64,000 nt of DNA from Symsagittifera roscoffensis (taxonomy: Eukaryota > Xenacoelomorpha > Acoela > Convolutidae): assembly GCF_963678635.1 (NCBI RefSeq), contig NC_087069.1, forward strand, positions 15,784,660-15,848,659, in the 5' to 3' direction. Below the pieces are notes generated by a model. That model saw only the letters and a program-made list of their open reading frames with translations. It searched no databases and was not told the DNA's origin. Positions 1 to 13,300 of the stretch are shown here, piece by piece (positions within the stretch are counted from its first letter, which is position 1; each line of letters begins with the position of its first letter). Position numbers and translations under genes: made by a program.

Positions 1-2746
1 CTTCTGATCTAATTGAAAAAACATATCTACGAGTAGTGTTTCAAACTAGGCTCAAATTGTATTTTAATTGGTAACTTTTTGAGACAGTGATACAAAACTG
101 TGAATGAAAATATAGATTTTTCCACAAAATTCTCTCAAAATGAAGAAATACAATAAATTTAACCTAAATTTAGCTAAAAAGCGGTTTACATAATGCTCTG
201 AACATATAAAGCTCATATTGGCTAAATCAATAGTATTACTTCCAATTTCTTGGGAAAATAGTGTAATTAATCGTTATTTTTGAGAAAGAAAAATTAGTCA
301 AATCTTTCCAAAGTTTTCCATTTTTAACCTTTCATTTGTGTAATTAACTGGTTTTTTATTCTGAGACGATTTGAACAATTTTAATTATAATATGTTTCAG
401 ATCATTGATGAAAAATGAACTTGTTACTGCTAAAATTGTTTAAAAATTGGGTAAGTTTTTCTTAAAAGAGTCTTAGATTGTATGATATTCAACAAAATCT
501 TCTTCAAAACTGATGATTATCTCTTGTTGCTTCTACAATTTTAATTTAATGTTTTTTTTCGTTGAAATTTTTGATGTTTCGAACTTATCCTACCTATTAC
601 ATTTTTTCGCTATTGAACTGACTTTGCAAGAAAATTTAGGCAGATTTTGTGGAATTTAGGTGAAAATGGTATCAATTGAACGAACAATTTGGTGGCAGAG
701 ATAAAATTACAAGTGATAACGTCTAATTATTACCATGTAACTTGTACAGTTTCTCCATTAGGTTTCCTGGCTAAGTTTCTACAGTAAATTATTTCAATAA
801 AAACACAATTTTTGGCACCACTAACTATAACTTTTCTTATCAATTCAAGTTTTTTGAAAAAATGCAAAAATTTCAAAGATAACGTCTATCTATTACCATG
901 TAACTTGTACAGTTTCTCCGTTAAGGTCCCTTGCTTAATTGCTACAGTAAATTATTTCAATAAAAACACAATTTTTGGCACCATTAACTATCACTTTTCT
1001 TGCAAAATAGTTAATAAATCGCTTTTAATTCTTGATTTTTGTCGTAAGTTTTCTCAAGAACGTCTAAGTGAGAAAGAATTGGTGCTTGAAGAAGGAGCAC
1101 TTTTATGAACAGAGAAATTATAGGTGTTTTTTCACGTTGATTTCTTAGAATAAATTAAGAGCTGCTGTCTTGTTCATAATCTGAAAACCTTAAGAAGTTG
1201 AAATACGCAAGGGATCTTAGTTCCATATTTCTGCAACATTTAAAAACTTCTTAAATTTCGCTTCTTTAAGAAATCGATTAAAGAAAGAAAATCAAGGTAC
1301 AAACTGTAACAATTGAACTTATTAACCAGTGTTTTGCGAAAATTACTAAGCAGAAAACTCTATAGTACTATCAAACTTTCTGATTTAAAAAAAAATTGAA
1401 GCTAACCAGAAGAAAATTTTTACTATGTGTCTAATTAAAATTTTTCATGTAATAATTTATATAATTAGGAGTTCCTACACCTGGTTCTACTATGCTTTCT
1501 GTTTGATCAGTACCTTTCAGCAATCACTACATTATTTTCTTTAAAAATCTTTCTACATCAATTTTTTTGTTTTTCATCCAAAATAATGAAATGCAGATCT
1601 TGAAAGCAAAAGATTTGATTCATGCTTCCTGTATTATTTTCCAACAGATGTCAGAGTTGGATTTACTTCGCAAAAAAGTCCTCAAAGCATCTAAATTTTT
1701 ACTTAAACTTACCTAATATATCAAATGATAAAAAGTTTTCCAAACATTTTTATGCTGGATTTTTTCTCAAGTGATTTTTTATAAGCTTAATTTGAGAAAA
1801 TTTATCCCGAAACTCAATATGAATTAAACTGAGTTTGTATCTCAAAAACGTGTTTTCTCAGTTTCTGCTTCATCTACTATCATCCAACTTAATCCTATTT
1901 AAACAAAAATTACTCGAAAATTGAATTTTAGATGGAAAAATGCATAATTTCAACGAACATTCAATAATCCGAAGCAGAATTAATACCTTAAACCTTTTTC
2001 TGAAAATTTCCAAAAGGTTATCTTAACCTGATAACTGTATGTTGCAGTTTAAACTCTGAATTTCAACATTAAAGTAAATTTTTTGTTTGAGAATGTTGTA
2101 TATTATTAGTATGAAATTTTCAAAAGTTACAAAAAACATATATACTTTTAAATCTTTTCTAGGTCATTTATAATTTCTTTATGTGAACCAGTAGACAACC
2201 ATTTTTCTAACTAAATCAACTCCCATTATCTGCTGACAACTGCACTACTCTATGAACACTTTTACAAGCACTAAACAAGGAAAGCTTTAAAATAGTAATT
2301 AGGCAAAACCTTTCAATTAGTCGATATTTTATAAAAATCCAGTTTTTTTTATAACACTTCAATAAATACTTAAGCACTATTCAACGTATGTTATTCGTTT
2401 TTACTACAAACTTATCGCAACAAAATCTCCACAAGCTTGCAACCAATGGAGCTCTTTCTGTAGAATAATGATGTTTGGGTGGGTTTCCGTTGAAAATTTT
2501 ACGACAATTTGAACTCGACTGTTGCTGGTTTTATCATCAATCAAAAATTTTGAATAAAAAACTAAATGACAGATCAAGAATAGTGATAAAAGTTTTTATT
2601 TTTTACTCTAGACTTTTTTCAAACTTAGCACAATTGTATAGACTTTTCAGATCAGTAAAAATATTATTCATATTAAGTTTTCTGATGTTTTCATTAAACA
2701 TATATTAGTTTTACCTTCTCATGGAGTGGGTTTCGATACCGTCGGC
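1..2746. repeat. AT-rich repeat block, diverged copy of the 11.8-13.9 kb segment
   Basis: This stretch is AT-rich and shows no convincing gene. The first ~70 bases resemble 10760 and 11837 onward. The part from about 1070 to 2746 follows 12260-13895 closely in the same order, with scattered substitutions and small indels. An internal repeat is visible: the module around 720-800 (taacgtctaa, ttaccatgtaacttgtacag, ctacagtaaattatttca) recurs at 875-965. Short open frames here have no recognisable domain and are read as chance. Confidence 0.75.
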
Positions 2747-3202
2747 TCATTTTTTAACTTTATGTTCAGGAGAAAAATGCTTCTTCTTGATATGATTAGC
2801 GAGTTCTTCGTTGCTATATGTGTAAAAGTTACAATTGGAACACTTTAAAACGCCACAGCGGTTACGATGTCTAGACACATCTTTACGCGTGTACTCTATG
2901 CCATATTCAAGACATGCAACTCTTTCATTTCTATTCAGTGACGGTATCTCAATAAATTTAGAAAGAGGTTGAGAAAAAAAGCGAGATTTAGAATATCCCA
3001 AGTTTTTAGAAAAGAAGAGTTGAATAGCCTCAAAAAAGAATAAACGTAAACAAAAATAGTTATGTGAATTTCTTAACCAATTGCTTTTAAAGTGAAAGAA
3101 AATCAGATTGGATCTGCTATTTAATCTAGCTGAAATGAAATTTATCCTTTTTAACCATGGAGTCTTCAAAAGTTTTGCTATCAAACAATCAGAATCGAGC
3201 AC
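2747..3202 (-). pseudogene. decayed C2H2-type zinc-finger ORF, copy a
   Basis: A 151-codon minus-strand frame whose C-terminal half carries two finger-like units. The second is intact: CSNC, twelve residues, then H, four residues, H (the KCSNCNFYTYSNEELANH region). In the first unit, copies at 13895 and 33911 read CLDC, but here the second cysteine is tyrosine (CLEY) and the HC end has become RC, so ligands are lost. The N-terminal ~80 residues are low-complexity and may not be coding. A more natural start is the methionine seen before SLNRNERV in the other copies, which is isoleucine here. Five copies occur in the window. I infer a nematode repeat-borne nucleic-acid-binding gene that is decaying; no function can be assigned. 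Confidence 0.5.
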
Positions 3203-3480
3203 AACTTATAAGGAAACTCTTATCTTTTTTGATATCAACCAATCAAAATTGAACTTCAAGTGTCATGGAAACTTCAAAAAACTTAAATTTAACCAATCAG
3301 AATTTAGCTTCACTTCTCATGGACTTTTCAACAACTTTGATATCAAACAATCGGCCATTCCTTCACAGGTAATATTCGTGGTAATAACCAATCAGAATGA
3401 AGTATTCATGGATTTTAAATTACTTTGTAGATCAGAACCAAACTATGTTTGTAAAATTTTCGAATCAATCAATTTTATTG
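3180..3480. repeat. ~54-bp degenerate tandem array with CCAAT motifs, copy a
   Basis: The motif (a)ccaatcagaat or a close variant occurs near 3187, 3239, 3293, 3347 and 3388, spaced about 52, 54, 54 and 41 bases. Between motifs are related segments containing cttca and catgga. The same array lies beside each zinc-finger ORF copy. CCAAT is the core recognised by NF-Y-type factors in other eukaryotes; a regulatory role here is inference. Confidence 0.6.
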
Positions 3481-3584
3481 AACTTTTTTCATTACATAGC
3501 TAACATATACAATTGACACAAGAATGAGAAAATTGAAGATTTATTGTCTGGTTTATATTATTTTTTTTTATACTGAAGTCAAAT

Positions 3585-3932
3585 TTAAAAATTTCGATCT
3601 AAATTTTTCCGATTATTTCTATTCCTAACCAGTGAAAATATTAACCAAAAAAAATATTTTGTCACTTTTTTTCTGGTATGTTGTAATATAAACAACTGGA
3701 AGTCTTTCAATTTTGGATAATCGAGTAAAAAATAATCTGACAAGTCTAGATTTTGCATTTGTATCAAATTCAAAACAGTGATCGGAAGATGTTCCTTATC
3801 TTCACTTTTTGTTTCACGGGCTCTTCCAGTGTTTACTCTTTTACTGACCGGCCACGAAATCTGAGTTAGCTCTTCTATATAAGAACATTGTTGGTAAATT
3901 TGACAGTACTCTTTTTTTTCTGAAATACGCAA
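3585..3932 (-). CDS. unrecognised small ORF with CQIYQQ segment, copy a
   Basis: A 115-codon minus-strand frame. The segment starting RISEKKEYCQIYQQ and running through EELTQISWPVSKR is preserved at 5869-6147, and in recognisable form at 40979-41090 on the plus strand (CCQVYQQCFYLEEF then IQIEWSISRK). Conservation of a reading frame between diverged copies, with mostly conservative changes, argues that this was once coding. There is no recognisable domain, signal peptide or membrane segment. It sits upstream, in minus-strand sense, of the CCAAT array and zinc-finger ORF, so the two could be parts of one repeat-borne gene; I cannot show that. Confidence 0.35.
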   Translation of the reverse strand: MRISEKKEYCQIYQQCSYIEELTQISWPVSKRVNTGRARETKSEDKEHLPITVLNLIQMQNLDLSDYFLLDYPKLKDFQLFILQHTRKKVTKYFFWLIFSLVRNRNNRKNLDRNF

Positions 3933-4935
3933 GGGAACTTATTTCCATATTTCTGCAACATTTAAAAACCTCTAAAACATCGCTTTTTTAACAAAACGAG
4001 TTAGGAAAGGAAATCAAGGCATAAACTGTCACAATTGAACTTATTAAGCTGTATTTTGCGAAGTTTACCAAGCAGAAAACTCTATAGTTCTATCAAACTT
4101 CCTGATTACAAAAAAACTGAAGCTAACCAGAAGAAAATTTTTACTGTGTGTCTTATTGAAAGTTTCCAAGATGAGATTATAAGGAGATGCTACGAGTTGC
4201 TACGAGATGCTACAACTAGTTCTGCTAAAGTTTCAATTTGATCAGAATTTCTCAGCAATCTCCATGTTATTTTCTCTAAAAATCTTTCTGCATCATTTTT
4301 TTTTCATCCAAGATAATGAAATGTAGATCTTGAAAGCAAATTATTTGATTCATGCTTCATGCATCATCTTCCAAAAGATGTCAGTGTTGGGTTCAATTTG
4401 CAAAAAAGTCCTCAAAACATCTGAAATTTTACATAAAATTACCTAATAAATCAAATGATAAAAGTTTTCTAAAATTACACTTTTATGCTGGATTTTTTCT
4501 CAAGTAATTGTTTAACAGCTTAAATACAGTAAACTTATCCCAAAACTCCTAATGAAATAAAATAAATTTAAATTTCAAAATAGTGTTTTCTCTGTTTCTG
4601 CTTCTTTTAATATCTTCCAACTTAAACCTATTTAAACAAAATTTACTTGAAAGCTTGCAACCAATTCAGTTCTTACTGTAGATTATTGACTTTTGGATGG
4701 GTTTCCATTGAAAATTTTACGACATTTTGAACTCGATTATTGCTGGTTTTATCATCAATCAGAAACTTTGAATAAAAAACCAAATGACAGATCAAGAATA
4801 GTGAAAAATTTTAAAATTTACTCTAGAATTTTTTCGTATATATCACAAATGTATAGACATTTCAGATCAGTGAAAATATTATTCCAATTAAATTTTCCTA
4901 TCGTTTAATCAAAAATTTATTAATTTTACCTCCTC

Positions 4936-5294
4936 TTAAAGTGTGTTTCGATACTGCTCAGCACATATTTTAACATTATGTTGACAAGAACCATGCTTCT
5001 TCCTGTTATGATTAGTGAATTCCTCGTTGCTATTTGTGTAAAAGTTACAATTGGAACACTTTAAAACGCCACAGTGGTTACGATGTCTAAACATATCTTT
5101 AAGTGTGTAGCATCTGCCACACTCAAGACTTGCATTTCTTTCCTTTCTGTTCCGTGACAGCATCTCAAAAAGTACAGAAAAAACTTGGGAAAAATGGGAG
5201 ATTTAGAATGTCCCAAGTTTTTAGAAAAGAAGAGTTGAATAGCATCAAAAGTGCAAAAACATAAATGAAAACAGTTATGTGAATTTTTAACCAA
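4936..5294 (-). pseudogene. decayed zinc-finger ORF, copy b (frameshifted)
   Basis: The N-terminal part (5294 to 5061) and the zinc-finger part (5163 to 4936) lie in different minus-strand frames, so the ORF of copies d and e is broken by a frameshift here. The first finger has serine where copies d and e have the first cysteine (SLECGRCYT against CLDCGREYT). The second finger keeps CSNC, but the spacing before the last histidine pair ends NHNRKKH. It is part of the 2.2-kb unit and nearly identical to copy c. Confidence 0.5.
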
Positions 5295-5389
5295 TTGTTT
5301 TCAACGTGAAAGAAAAATAGATTGGATCTGCTATTTAACCTAGCTGAAATAAAAAAAATTTCAATCTAGCCAAGGAGTTTTCAAAAGTT

Positions 5390-5640
5390 TTGCTATCAAC
5401 CAATCAGAATCGAGCAATATTTATGAGGAAGCTTTTATCTTTTTTCATATCAACCAATCAGAATCGAGCTTCAAGTGTCATGAAAACTTTAAAAAACTTA
5501 AAGTTAACCAATCAGAATTTAGCTTCACTTCTCATGGACTTTTCAACATATTTGATATCAAACAATCGACCATTCCTTCACAGGTAATATTCGTGGTAAT
5601 AACCAATCAGAATGAAGTATTCACGGATTTTAAATTACTT
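5390..5640. repeat. CCAAT-motif tandem array, copy b
   Basis: caaccaatcagaat-type motifs occur near 5400, 5455, 5508, 5562 (variant) and 5603, with the same ~54-bp rhythm as at 3180-3480. It lies directly upstream, in minus-strand sense, of zinc-finger copy b. Confidence 0.6.
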
Positions 5641-5868
5641 TGTAGATCAGAACTAAACTATGTTTGTAAAATTTTCGAATCAATCAATTTTATTGAACTT
5701 TTTTTCATTTCATAGCTAACATATACAATTGACACAAGAGTGAGAAAATTGAAGATTTATTGTCTGGTTTATATTATTTTTTTTATACTGAAGTCAAATT
5801 TAAAAATTTCGATCTAAACTTTTTCGATTATTTCTATTCCTAACCAGTGAAAATATTAACCAAAAAAA

Positions 5869-6147
5869 CTATTTTGTCACTTTTTTTCTGGTATGTTGTA
5901 ATATAAACAACTGGAAGTCTTTTAATTTTGGATAATCGAGTAAAAGATAATCTGACAAGTCTAGATTTTGCATTTGTATCAAATTCAAAACAGTGATCGG
6001 AAGATGTTCCTTATCTTCACTTTTTGTTTCACGGGCTCTTCCAGTGTTTACTCTTTTACTGACCGGCCACGAAATCTGAGTTAGCTCTTCTATATAAGAA
6101 TATTGTTGGTAAATTTGACAGTACTCTTTTTTTTCTGAAATACGCAA
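5869..6147 (-). CDS. unrecognised small ORF with CQIYQQ segment, copy b
   Basis: A 92-codon frame, nearly identical to the first 92 residues of the 3585-3932 ORF, differing at about two residues (CSYIEE/YSYIEE and YFLLDYP/YLLLDYP). It ends earlier because of a stop created after the VTK residues. Function is unknown. The retained frame reflects recent duplication rather than selection. Confidence 0.3.
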   Translation of the reverse strand: MRISEKKEYCQIYQQYSYIEELTQISWPVSKRVNTGRARETKSEDKEHLPITVLNLIQMQNLDLSDYLLLDYPKLKDFQLFILQHTRKKVTK

Positions 6148-7151
6148 GGGAACTTATTTCCATATTTCTGCAACATTTGAAAACCTCTAAAACATCGCTT
6201 TTTTAACAAAACGAGTTAGGAAAGGAAATCAAGGCATAAACTGTCACAATTGAACTTATTAAGCTGTATTTTGCGAAGTTTACCAAGCAGAAAACTCTAT
6301 AGTTCTATCAAACTTCCTGATTACAAAAAAACTGAAGCTAACCAGAAGAAAATTTTTACTGTGTGTCTTATTGAAAGTTTCCAAGATGAGATTATAAGGA
6401 GATGCTACGAGTTGCTACGAGATGCTACAACTAGTTCTGCTAAAGTTTCAATTTGATCAGAATTTCTCAGCAATCTCCATGTTATTTTCTCTAAAAATCT
6501 TTCTGCATCATTTTTTTTTCATCCAAGATAATGAAATGTAGATCTTGAAAGCAAATTATTTGATTCATGCTTCATGCATCATCTTCCAAAAGATGTCAGT
6601 GTTGGGTTCAATTTGCAAAAAAGTCCTCAAAACATCTGAAATTTTACATAAAATTACCTAATAAATCAAATGATAAAAGTTTTCTAAAATTACACTTTTA
6701 TGCTGGATTTTTTCTCAAGTAATTGTTTAACAGCTTAAATACAGTAAACTTATCCCAAAACTCCTAATGAAATAAAATAAATTTAAATTTCAAAATAGTG
6801 TTTTCTCTGTTTCTGCTTCTTTTAATATCTTCCAACTTAAACCTATTTAAACAAAATTTACTTGAAAGCTTGCAACCAATTCAGTTCTTACTGTACATTA
6901 TTGACTTTTGGATGGGTTTCCATTGAAAATTTTACGACATTTTGAACTCGATTATTGCTGGTTTTATCATCAATCAGAAACTTTGACAGAAAAAACCAAA
7001 TGACAGATCAAGAATAGTGAAAAATTTTAAAATTTACTCTATAATTTTTTCGTATATATCACAAATGTATAGACAATTCAGATCAGTGAAAATATTATTC
7101 CAATTAAATTTTCCTATAGTTTTATTAAAAATTTATTAATTTTACCTCCTC

Positions 7152-7510
7152 TTAAAGTGTGTTTCGATACTGCTCAGCACATATTTTAAAATTATGTTGA
7201 CAAGAATCATGCTTCTTCCTGTTATGATTAGTGAATTCCTCGTTGCTATTTGTGTAAAAGTTACAATTGGAACACTTTAAAACGCCACAGTGGTTACGAT
7301 GTCTAAACATATCTTTAAGTGTGTAGCATCTGCCACACTCAAGACTTGCATTTCTTTCCTTTCTGTTCCGTGACAGCATCTCAATAAGTACAGAAAAAAC
7401 TTGGGAAAAATGGGAGATTTAGAATGTCCCAAGTTTTTAGAAAAGAAGAGTTGAATAGCATCAAAAGTGCAAAAACATAAATGAAAACAGTTATGTGAAT
7501 TTTTAACCAA
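7152..7510 (-). pseudogene. decayed zinc-finger ORF, copy c (frameshifted)
   Basis: This is the tandem-duplicate partner of 4936-5294. It again splits into two frames (7510-7277 and 7379-7152). The first finger lacks its first cysteine, and the second keeps CSNC and the KKH end. Few substitutions separate it from copy b. Confidence 0.5.
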
Positions 7511-7609
7511 TTGTTTTCAACGTGAAAGAAAAATAGATTGGATCTGCTATTTAACCTAGCTGAAATAAAAAAAATTTCAATCTAGCCAAGGAGTTTTCAA
7601 AAGTTTTGC

Positions 7610-7840
7610 TATCAACCAATCAGAATCGAGCAATATTTATGAGGAAGCTTTTATCTTTTTTCATATCAACCAATCAGAATCGAGCTTCAAGTGTCATGAA
7701 AACTTTAAAAAACTTAAAGTTAACCAATCAGAATTTAGCTTTACTTCTCATGGACTTCTCAAAAATTTTGATATCAAATAATTGACCATTCCTTCACAGG
7801 TAAAGTTTGTGGTAATAACCAATCAGAATGAAATATTCAC
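7610..7840. repeat. CCAAT-motif tandem array, copy c
   Basis: ccaatcagaat motifs are seen near 7616, 7672, 7724 and 7820. One unit has decayed to caaataattgaccatt, where other copies read caaacaatcgaccatt. Confidence 0.55.
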
Positions 7841-10350
7841 AGATTTTAAAACTTTGCATATCAGAAACAAACTGTTTTTGTGAAACTTCCAAATCAATCA
7901 AACTTTTAGATTTTTTTTAACATGGCCAACATTTACAATTGACACCAGAGTGAGAAAAATGAGTTTTCTTGTCTCATTTATATAATTTTTTCTATACCCA
8001 ATTCAAAATTTCAAATTTCGAAATTTCGATCAAAACTATTTCTAACCAGTGAAAAAAATAAAAACCAACGAATACATTTTTACCAATTTTTTTTGTAATA
8101 TAAACAACTGGAAGTCTTTTTAGTTTGGATAATCGATTAAAAGATAAACTGACAAATCTAGTTTTTGCATTTGTATCAAATTCAAAACAGTAATCGCAAG
8201 ATGTTCCTTATCTTCAATTTTTGTTTCATAGGCTCATCCCTTGTTTTATTTGTTACTGACCAAACACTCAATCTGAGTTAACTCTTCTAAATAAAAACAT
8301 CGTTGATAATTTTGACAGTACTCTTCTTTTCTGAATTCTCCTTATCATGTTTTTAACAAAACTAATTAGTTTCTGTGCTTCTATACAAGTCAAAGTTAAT
8401 ACATTCTCCCTCTTTGCCATCTGGCCTACCACTCTTGCAGTTTTATATAATATTTCATCCTTAAAATTTGATTAAAGTCATTTTCAGACACTGAAAACGC
8501 TGCTGATAGAAACATAATTCTCACTGAAATAAGCAAAGAAACTTGAAAAAAATCAAATCATTTTACCTTTTTAATTGTTTTGTAATAAAAATCAGCTCAA
8601 TTTGTTTTTTCCTTATTTAGAGGCTAATAAATTTTAAGGAAATTCATGTAGCTAATTAAAACCTCAAATTAAGGCAAAACAAATTTAAAAGAACCAAAAA
8701 AATTCAGAAGCTCGAAAAATTTTGATAATGTTTTCAGCTAAATATACATTTTGTTTGTAATTTTGTTCATTTAAGACAAGTTTTTTAAAGTTTTTGATAA
8801 AAGCATTAATTAAGTAAGTTTTTCTGTAATTTCTTAAACGAAAACTGGAAAATCAAGTGATTATGTCAATTTTGATTAAATTTTATGTTTTATTTGACTT
8901 TTCCTCAGAGATCCTAGCTTGAAATGTGCACTTCAGAGACAAAAATCGTTCTGATTGAAAATTATTGAAGCTAACCAAAACAAAAACTTTACTGCGTAGT
9001 TAAATGAGTTTTTTCAAGTTAAAAATCATACAATTAGGAGGTCCTAGTTCTGGTACTGCTAAAAATTCAGTTTGATCGAAATTTTCAACAAACTCCATAC
9101 TATTTTCTTTGAAAATCTTTCTTCAACAATTTTTGTGTTTTTCATTCAAAATAATGAAAAGTAGATTTTGAAAGCATTTTATTTGATTCATAATTCATGT
9201 ATCAACTTCCAACAGATGTCAGAGTTGGGTTCATTTCGCAAAAAAGTCCTCGAAACATCTAAATTTTCACATAAAATTACCTAATATATCGAATGATAAA
9301 AACTTTTCCAAACAATACACTTTCATGCCGGATTTTTTCTCAAGTGATGTTTTAAAGCTTTATATGAGATAATTTACCCCCAAACTCCAAATGAATTAAA
9401 CTGAGTTTGTATCTCAAAAACGTGTTTTCTCAGTTTCTGCTTCTTCTACTATCATCCAACTTAATCCTATTTCAACAATAATTACTTGAAAACTGATTTT
9501 TAGGTGGAAAAAAGTATCACTTCAACGAACATTCAATAATCAGAATTATTACCTTAAATCTTTTTCCGAAAAACTGCAAATAATGTTCTCAACCTGATAA
9601 CTGTATGTTGCAGTTTCAATTCTGAATTGCAATAATAAATTAAGTTTTTTTTTGGTTGAGAATGTTGTATATTACTGAAATTAAGTTTTCAAGAGTTAGC
9701 AAAAACAGATATATTTTTTATTCTTTTCTAGGTCAGTTATAAATTCTTTATGTGAACCAGTAGAAAACCATAACTCTGACTAAATCAACTCCCATTATCT
9801 GCTGAAAATTGCACTACTCTATGAACACTTTTACAAGCACTAAACAAGAAAACTTTTTAAATAGTAACAAGGCAAAAATTTTCAATTAGTCGATACTTCA
9901 TAAAAATCCAGTTTTTTAAAACACTTCATTACATATTTAAGGACTCTCCAGCGTATGTTATTAACTTTTACTACAAATTCATCGCAAGAGAGTCTCCGCA
10001 AGCTTCAACCAAAGGAATTTCATTTTTAGAATTTCTTTGTGTAATCAACTGGTTTTTATCCAATTCAAGGCGATTTCACCTAAGAATCTCAATTCAATTG
10101 AACAATAAGAGCAATATTCATTGAAGTTTCTAAATCAAACTCCATAATCCAATTCCTCCTCTGTTTTTTCTCAAAAATTACCCAAACTTTTACAAAAATC
10201 GCAAATTCTGAGACGTTTTTAACAATATTATTTATGATAAAATTCAGATCAAAGATGAAAAATAAATTTTATACTGCTAAAATTGTTTACAAAAAGGTTA
10301 ATTATTTCTTAATTTTGTCTCAGATTGTATGAAGACCAAAATCTTCTTGG
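7841..10350. repeat. AT-rich repeat block without genes
   Basis: No open frame of note. From 8320 to ~8940 it parallels 14990-15600 (tctgaattctccttatcatg onward). From 8960 to 10010 it parallels the 1370-2430 and 12590-13640 modules. The 8100-8340 stretch is a stop-ridden version of the CQIYQQ segment. It appears to be an older, diverged copy of the neighbouring modules. Confidence 0.7.
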
Positions 10351-13300
10351 AAACTGATGACTATCTCTCTGTTGCTTCTACGATATTTTCATGAATTTTT
10401 CGTTAAAATTTTCGATGCTTCGAACTTATCCTACTTATTATACGTTTTCGCTTTTGAACTCACTTTGCAAGAAAAATTAGCAGATTCTGGGTAAATTACG
10501 TTTGAAATAGTATCAATTGAACGAACAATTTGGAGGCAGAAATAAAATTAGAGCTGATAACGTCTAATAATTACCATGTAACTTGTACAGTTTCTTCATT
10601 AAGTTCCCTTGCTAAGTTGCTACAGTAAATTATTTCAGCAATAACACAACCATTAACTATCACTTTTCTTATCAAATCAACTTTTTGGAAAAATTTGCAA
10701 AAATTCAAATTTTTGGAAAACAATGCAGATATCACAAGGTTTTGGCGAGTTTTTTGTTGCTTCTGATCTAATTGAAAAAATTTATATAACGCGTATTGGT
10801 TAAAATTAGGCTCAAATTAAACTTTAATTGAAATCATTTTGTGACAGTGATGCAAAACTGTGAATAAACATATAGATTTTTCCGCAATTTTCTCTCAAAA
10901 TAATGAAATACAATAATCTTACACTAAATTTAGCTAAAAAGTGGTTTATATAATGCTCAGAACATATGAAAATCATATTAGCTGAATCAGTATTAAAACT
11001 TCCGATTTATTGGGAAAATAGTGAAATTAATCGTTATTTTCGAGAAAAAAAATTAATCAAATCTATCCAAAGTTTTCCATTTTTTACCTTTCATTTAAGT
11101 AATTAAGTGGTTTTTGGTTCAATTCAAGGAGAATCCCCTAAGAAACTCAATTCAATTGTTCAATAAGAGCAATATTAATTGAAGTTTCTAGATCAAACTT
11201 AATGATCCAACTCCTCCTCAGTTTTTTGTTCAAAGATTAACCCAGACTTGTACAAAAATTACAACTTCTGAGACGTTTTTAAAAATACTGATTATAATAA
11301 GTTTCAGTTCATTGATGAAAAATGAAGTTTGTGCTGAAAACAATTGTTTAAAAATAGGGTAAATTTCTCTTAATAGATTCTTAGATTGAATGATATTCAA
11401 CAAAATCTTCTTCAAAACTGATGATTATCTCTCTGTTGCTTCTACAATATGATTTTCATGATTTTTCCGTAAAATTTTTCGGTTTTCGAGGTAATCTTAT
11501 TTTTTGAATGTTTTCGCTATTGAACTCACTTTGCAAGAAAGTTTAGTCAGATTTTGAGAAATTTAGGAGAAAAAAGTATCAATTGAATGAACAATTTGGT
11601 GGCAGTGATAAAAATAGAACTGATAACGTCTAATTATTGCCATGTAATTTGGACAAATTCTCAGTTAGGTTCCCTTGTTAAGTTGCTACAGTAACTTGTT
11701 TCAAAAAAATTACAAATTTTGGCATCATTAACTATCACCTTTCTTATTAGTTCAAGTTTTTGGAAAAGTTTGCAAAAAATCAAATTTTTGGAAAACAATG
11801 CAGATATCACAAGGTTTTGGCGAGTTTTTTGTTGCTTCTGATCTAATTGAAAAATTTTATATAACGCGTAGTGGTTAAAATTAGGCTCAAATTATACTTG
11901 TTACTTCTACAATTTTAATTGCATGTTTTTTTTCTTTGAAATTTTTGATCTTCGAACTTATCCTCCTTCTTAAATTTTTTCGCTATTGAACTGACTTTTC
12001 GAGAAAATTTAGGCAGATTTTGGGGATTTTAGGTGAAAATGGTATCAATTGAACGAACAAATTACAAGTGATAACGTCTAAATATTACCATGTAACTTGT
12101 ACAGTTTCTCCATTAGGTTTCCTGGCTAAGTTGCTACAGTAAATTATTTCAATAAAAACACAATTTTTGGCACAACTAACTATCACTTTTCTTGCAAAAA
12201 AGTTAATAAATCGCTTTTTATTCTTGATTTTTTTCGTAAGTTTTCTCAAGAACGTCTAAGTGAGAAAGAATTGGTGCTTGAAGAAGGAGCACTTTTATGA
12301 ACAGAGAAATTAAAGGTGTTTTTTCACGTTGATTTCTTAGAATAAATTAAGAGCTGCTGTCTTGTTCATAATCTGAAAACCTTAAGAAGTTGAAATACGC
12401 AAGGGATCTTAGTTCCATATTTCTGCAACATTTAAAAACTTCTTAAATTTCGCTTCTTTAAGAAATCGATTAAGGAAAGAAAATCAAGGTACAAACTGTA
12501 ACAATTGAACTTATTAACCAGTGTTTTGCGAAAATTACTAAGCAGAAAACTCTATAGTACTATCAAACTTTCTGATTTGAAAAAAAATTGAAGCTAACCA
12601 GTAGAAAATTTTTACTATGTGTCTAATTAAAAATTTTCAAGTAAAAATTCATATAATTAGGAGTTCCTACATCTGGTTCTACTATGCTTTCTGTTTGATC
12701 AGAAACTTTCAGCAATCACTACAATATTTTCTTTAAAAATCTTTCTGCATCAATTTTTTTGTTTTTTTTTTCATCCAAAATAATGAAATTCAGATCTTGA
12801 AAGCAAAAGATTTGATTCATGCTTCCTGTATCATTTTCCAACAGATGTCAGAGTTGGATTTACCTCGCAAAAAAGTCCTCAAATTATCTAAATTTTTACT
12901 TAAACTTACCTAATATATCAAATGATAAAAAGTTTTCCAAACATTTTTATGCTGGATTTTTTCTCAAGTGATATTTTGTAAGCTTAATTTGAGAAAATTT
13001 ATCCCGAAACTCAATATGAATTAAACTGAGTTTGTATCTCAAAACGTGTTTTCTCAGTTTCTGCTTCATCTACTATCATCCAACTTAATTCTATTTAAAC
13101 AAAAATTACTTGAAAATTGAATTTTAGATGGAAAAATGCATCATTTCAACGAACATTCAATAATCCGAAGCAGAATTAATACCTTAAACTTTTTTCTGAA
13201 GATTTCCAAAAGGTTCTCTTAACCTGATAATTGTATGTTGCAGTTTAAACTCTGAATTTCAACATTAAAGTAAATTTTTTGGTTGAGAATATTGTATATT

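Larger units (their letters stand above)
3300..5515. repeat. 2.2-kb tandem duplication, first unit
   Basis: The sequence from about 3300 recurs at offset +2215/2216, ending near 7731. Identical pieces include 4035-4241 against 6250-6456. The unit carries the end of a CCAAT array, the CQIYQQ ORF, a copy of the 1.2-1.9 kb module and a zinc-finger ORF. Differences between units are few, so the duplication is fairly recent compared with the divergence from the other modules. Confidence 0.85.
5516..7731. repeat. 2.2-kb tandem duplication, second unit
   Basis: This unit is nearly identical to 3300-5515. It carries a second CQIYQQ ORF (5869-6147) and the third zinc-finger copy. Beyond about 7732 the sequence diverges from both units and resembles the older, more degenerate version of the module. 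Confidence 0.85.
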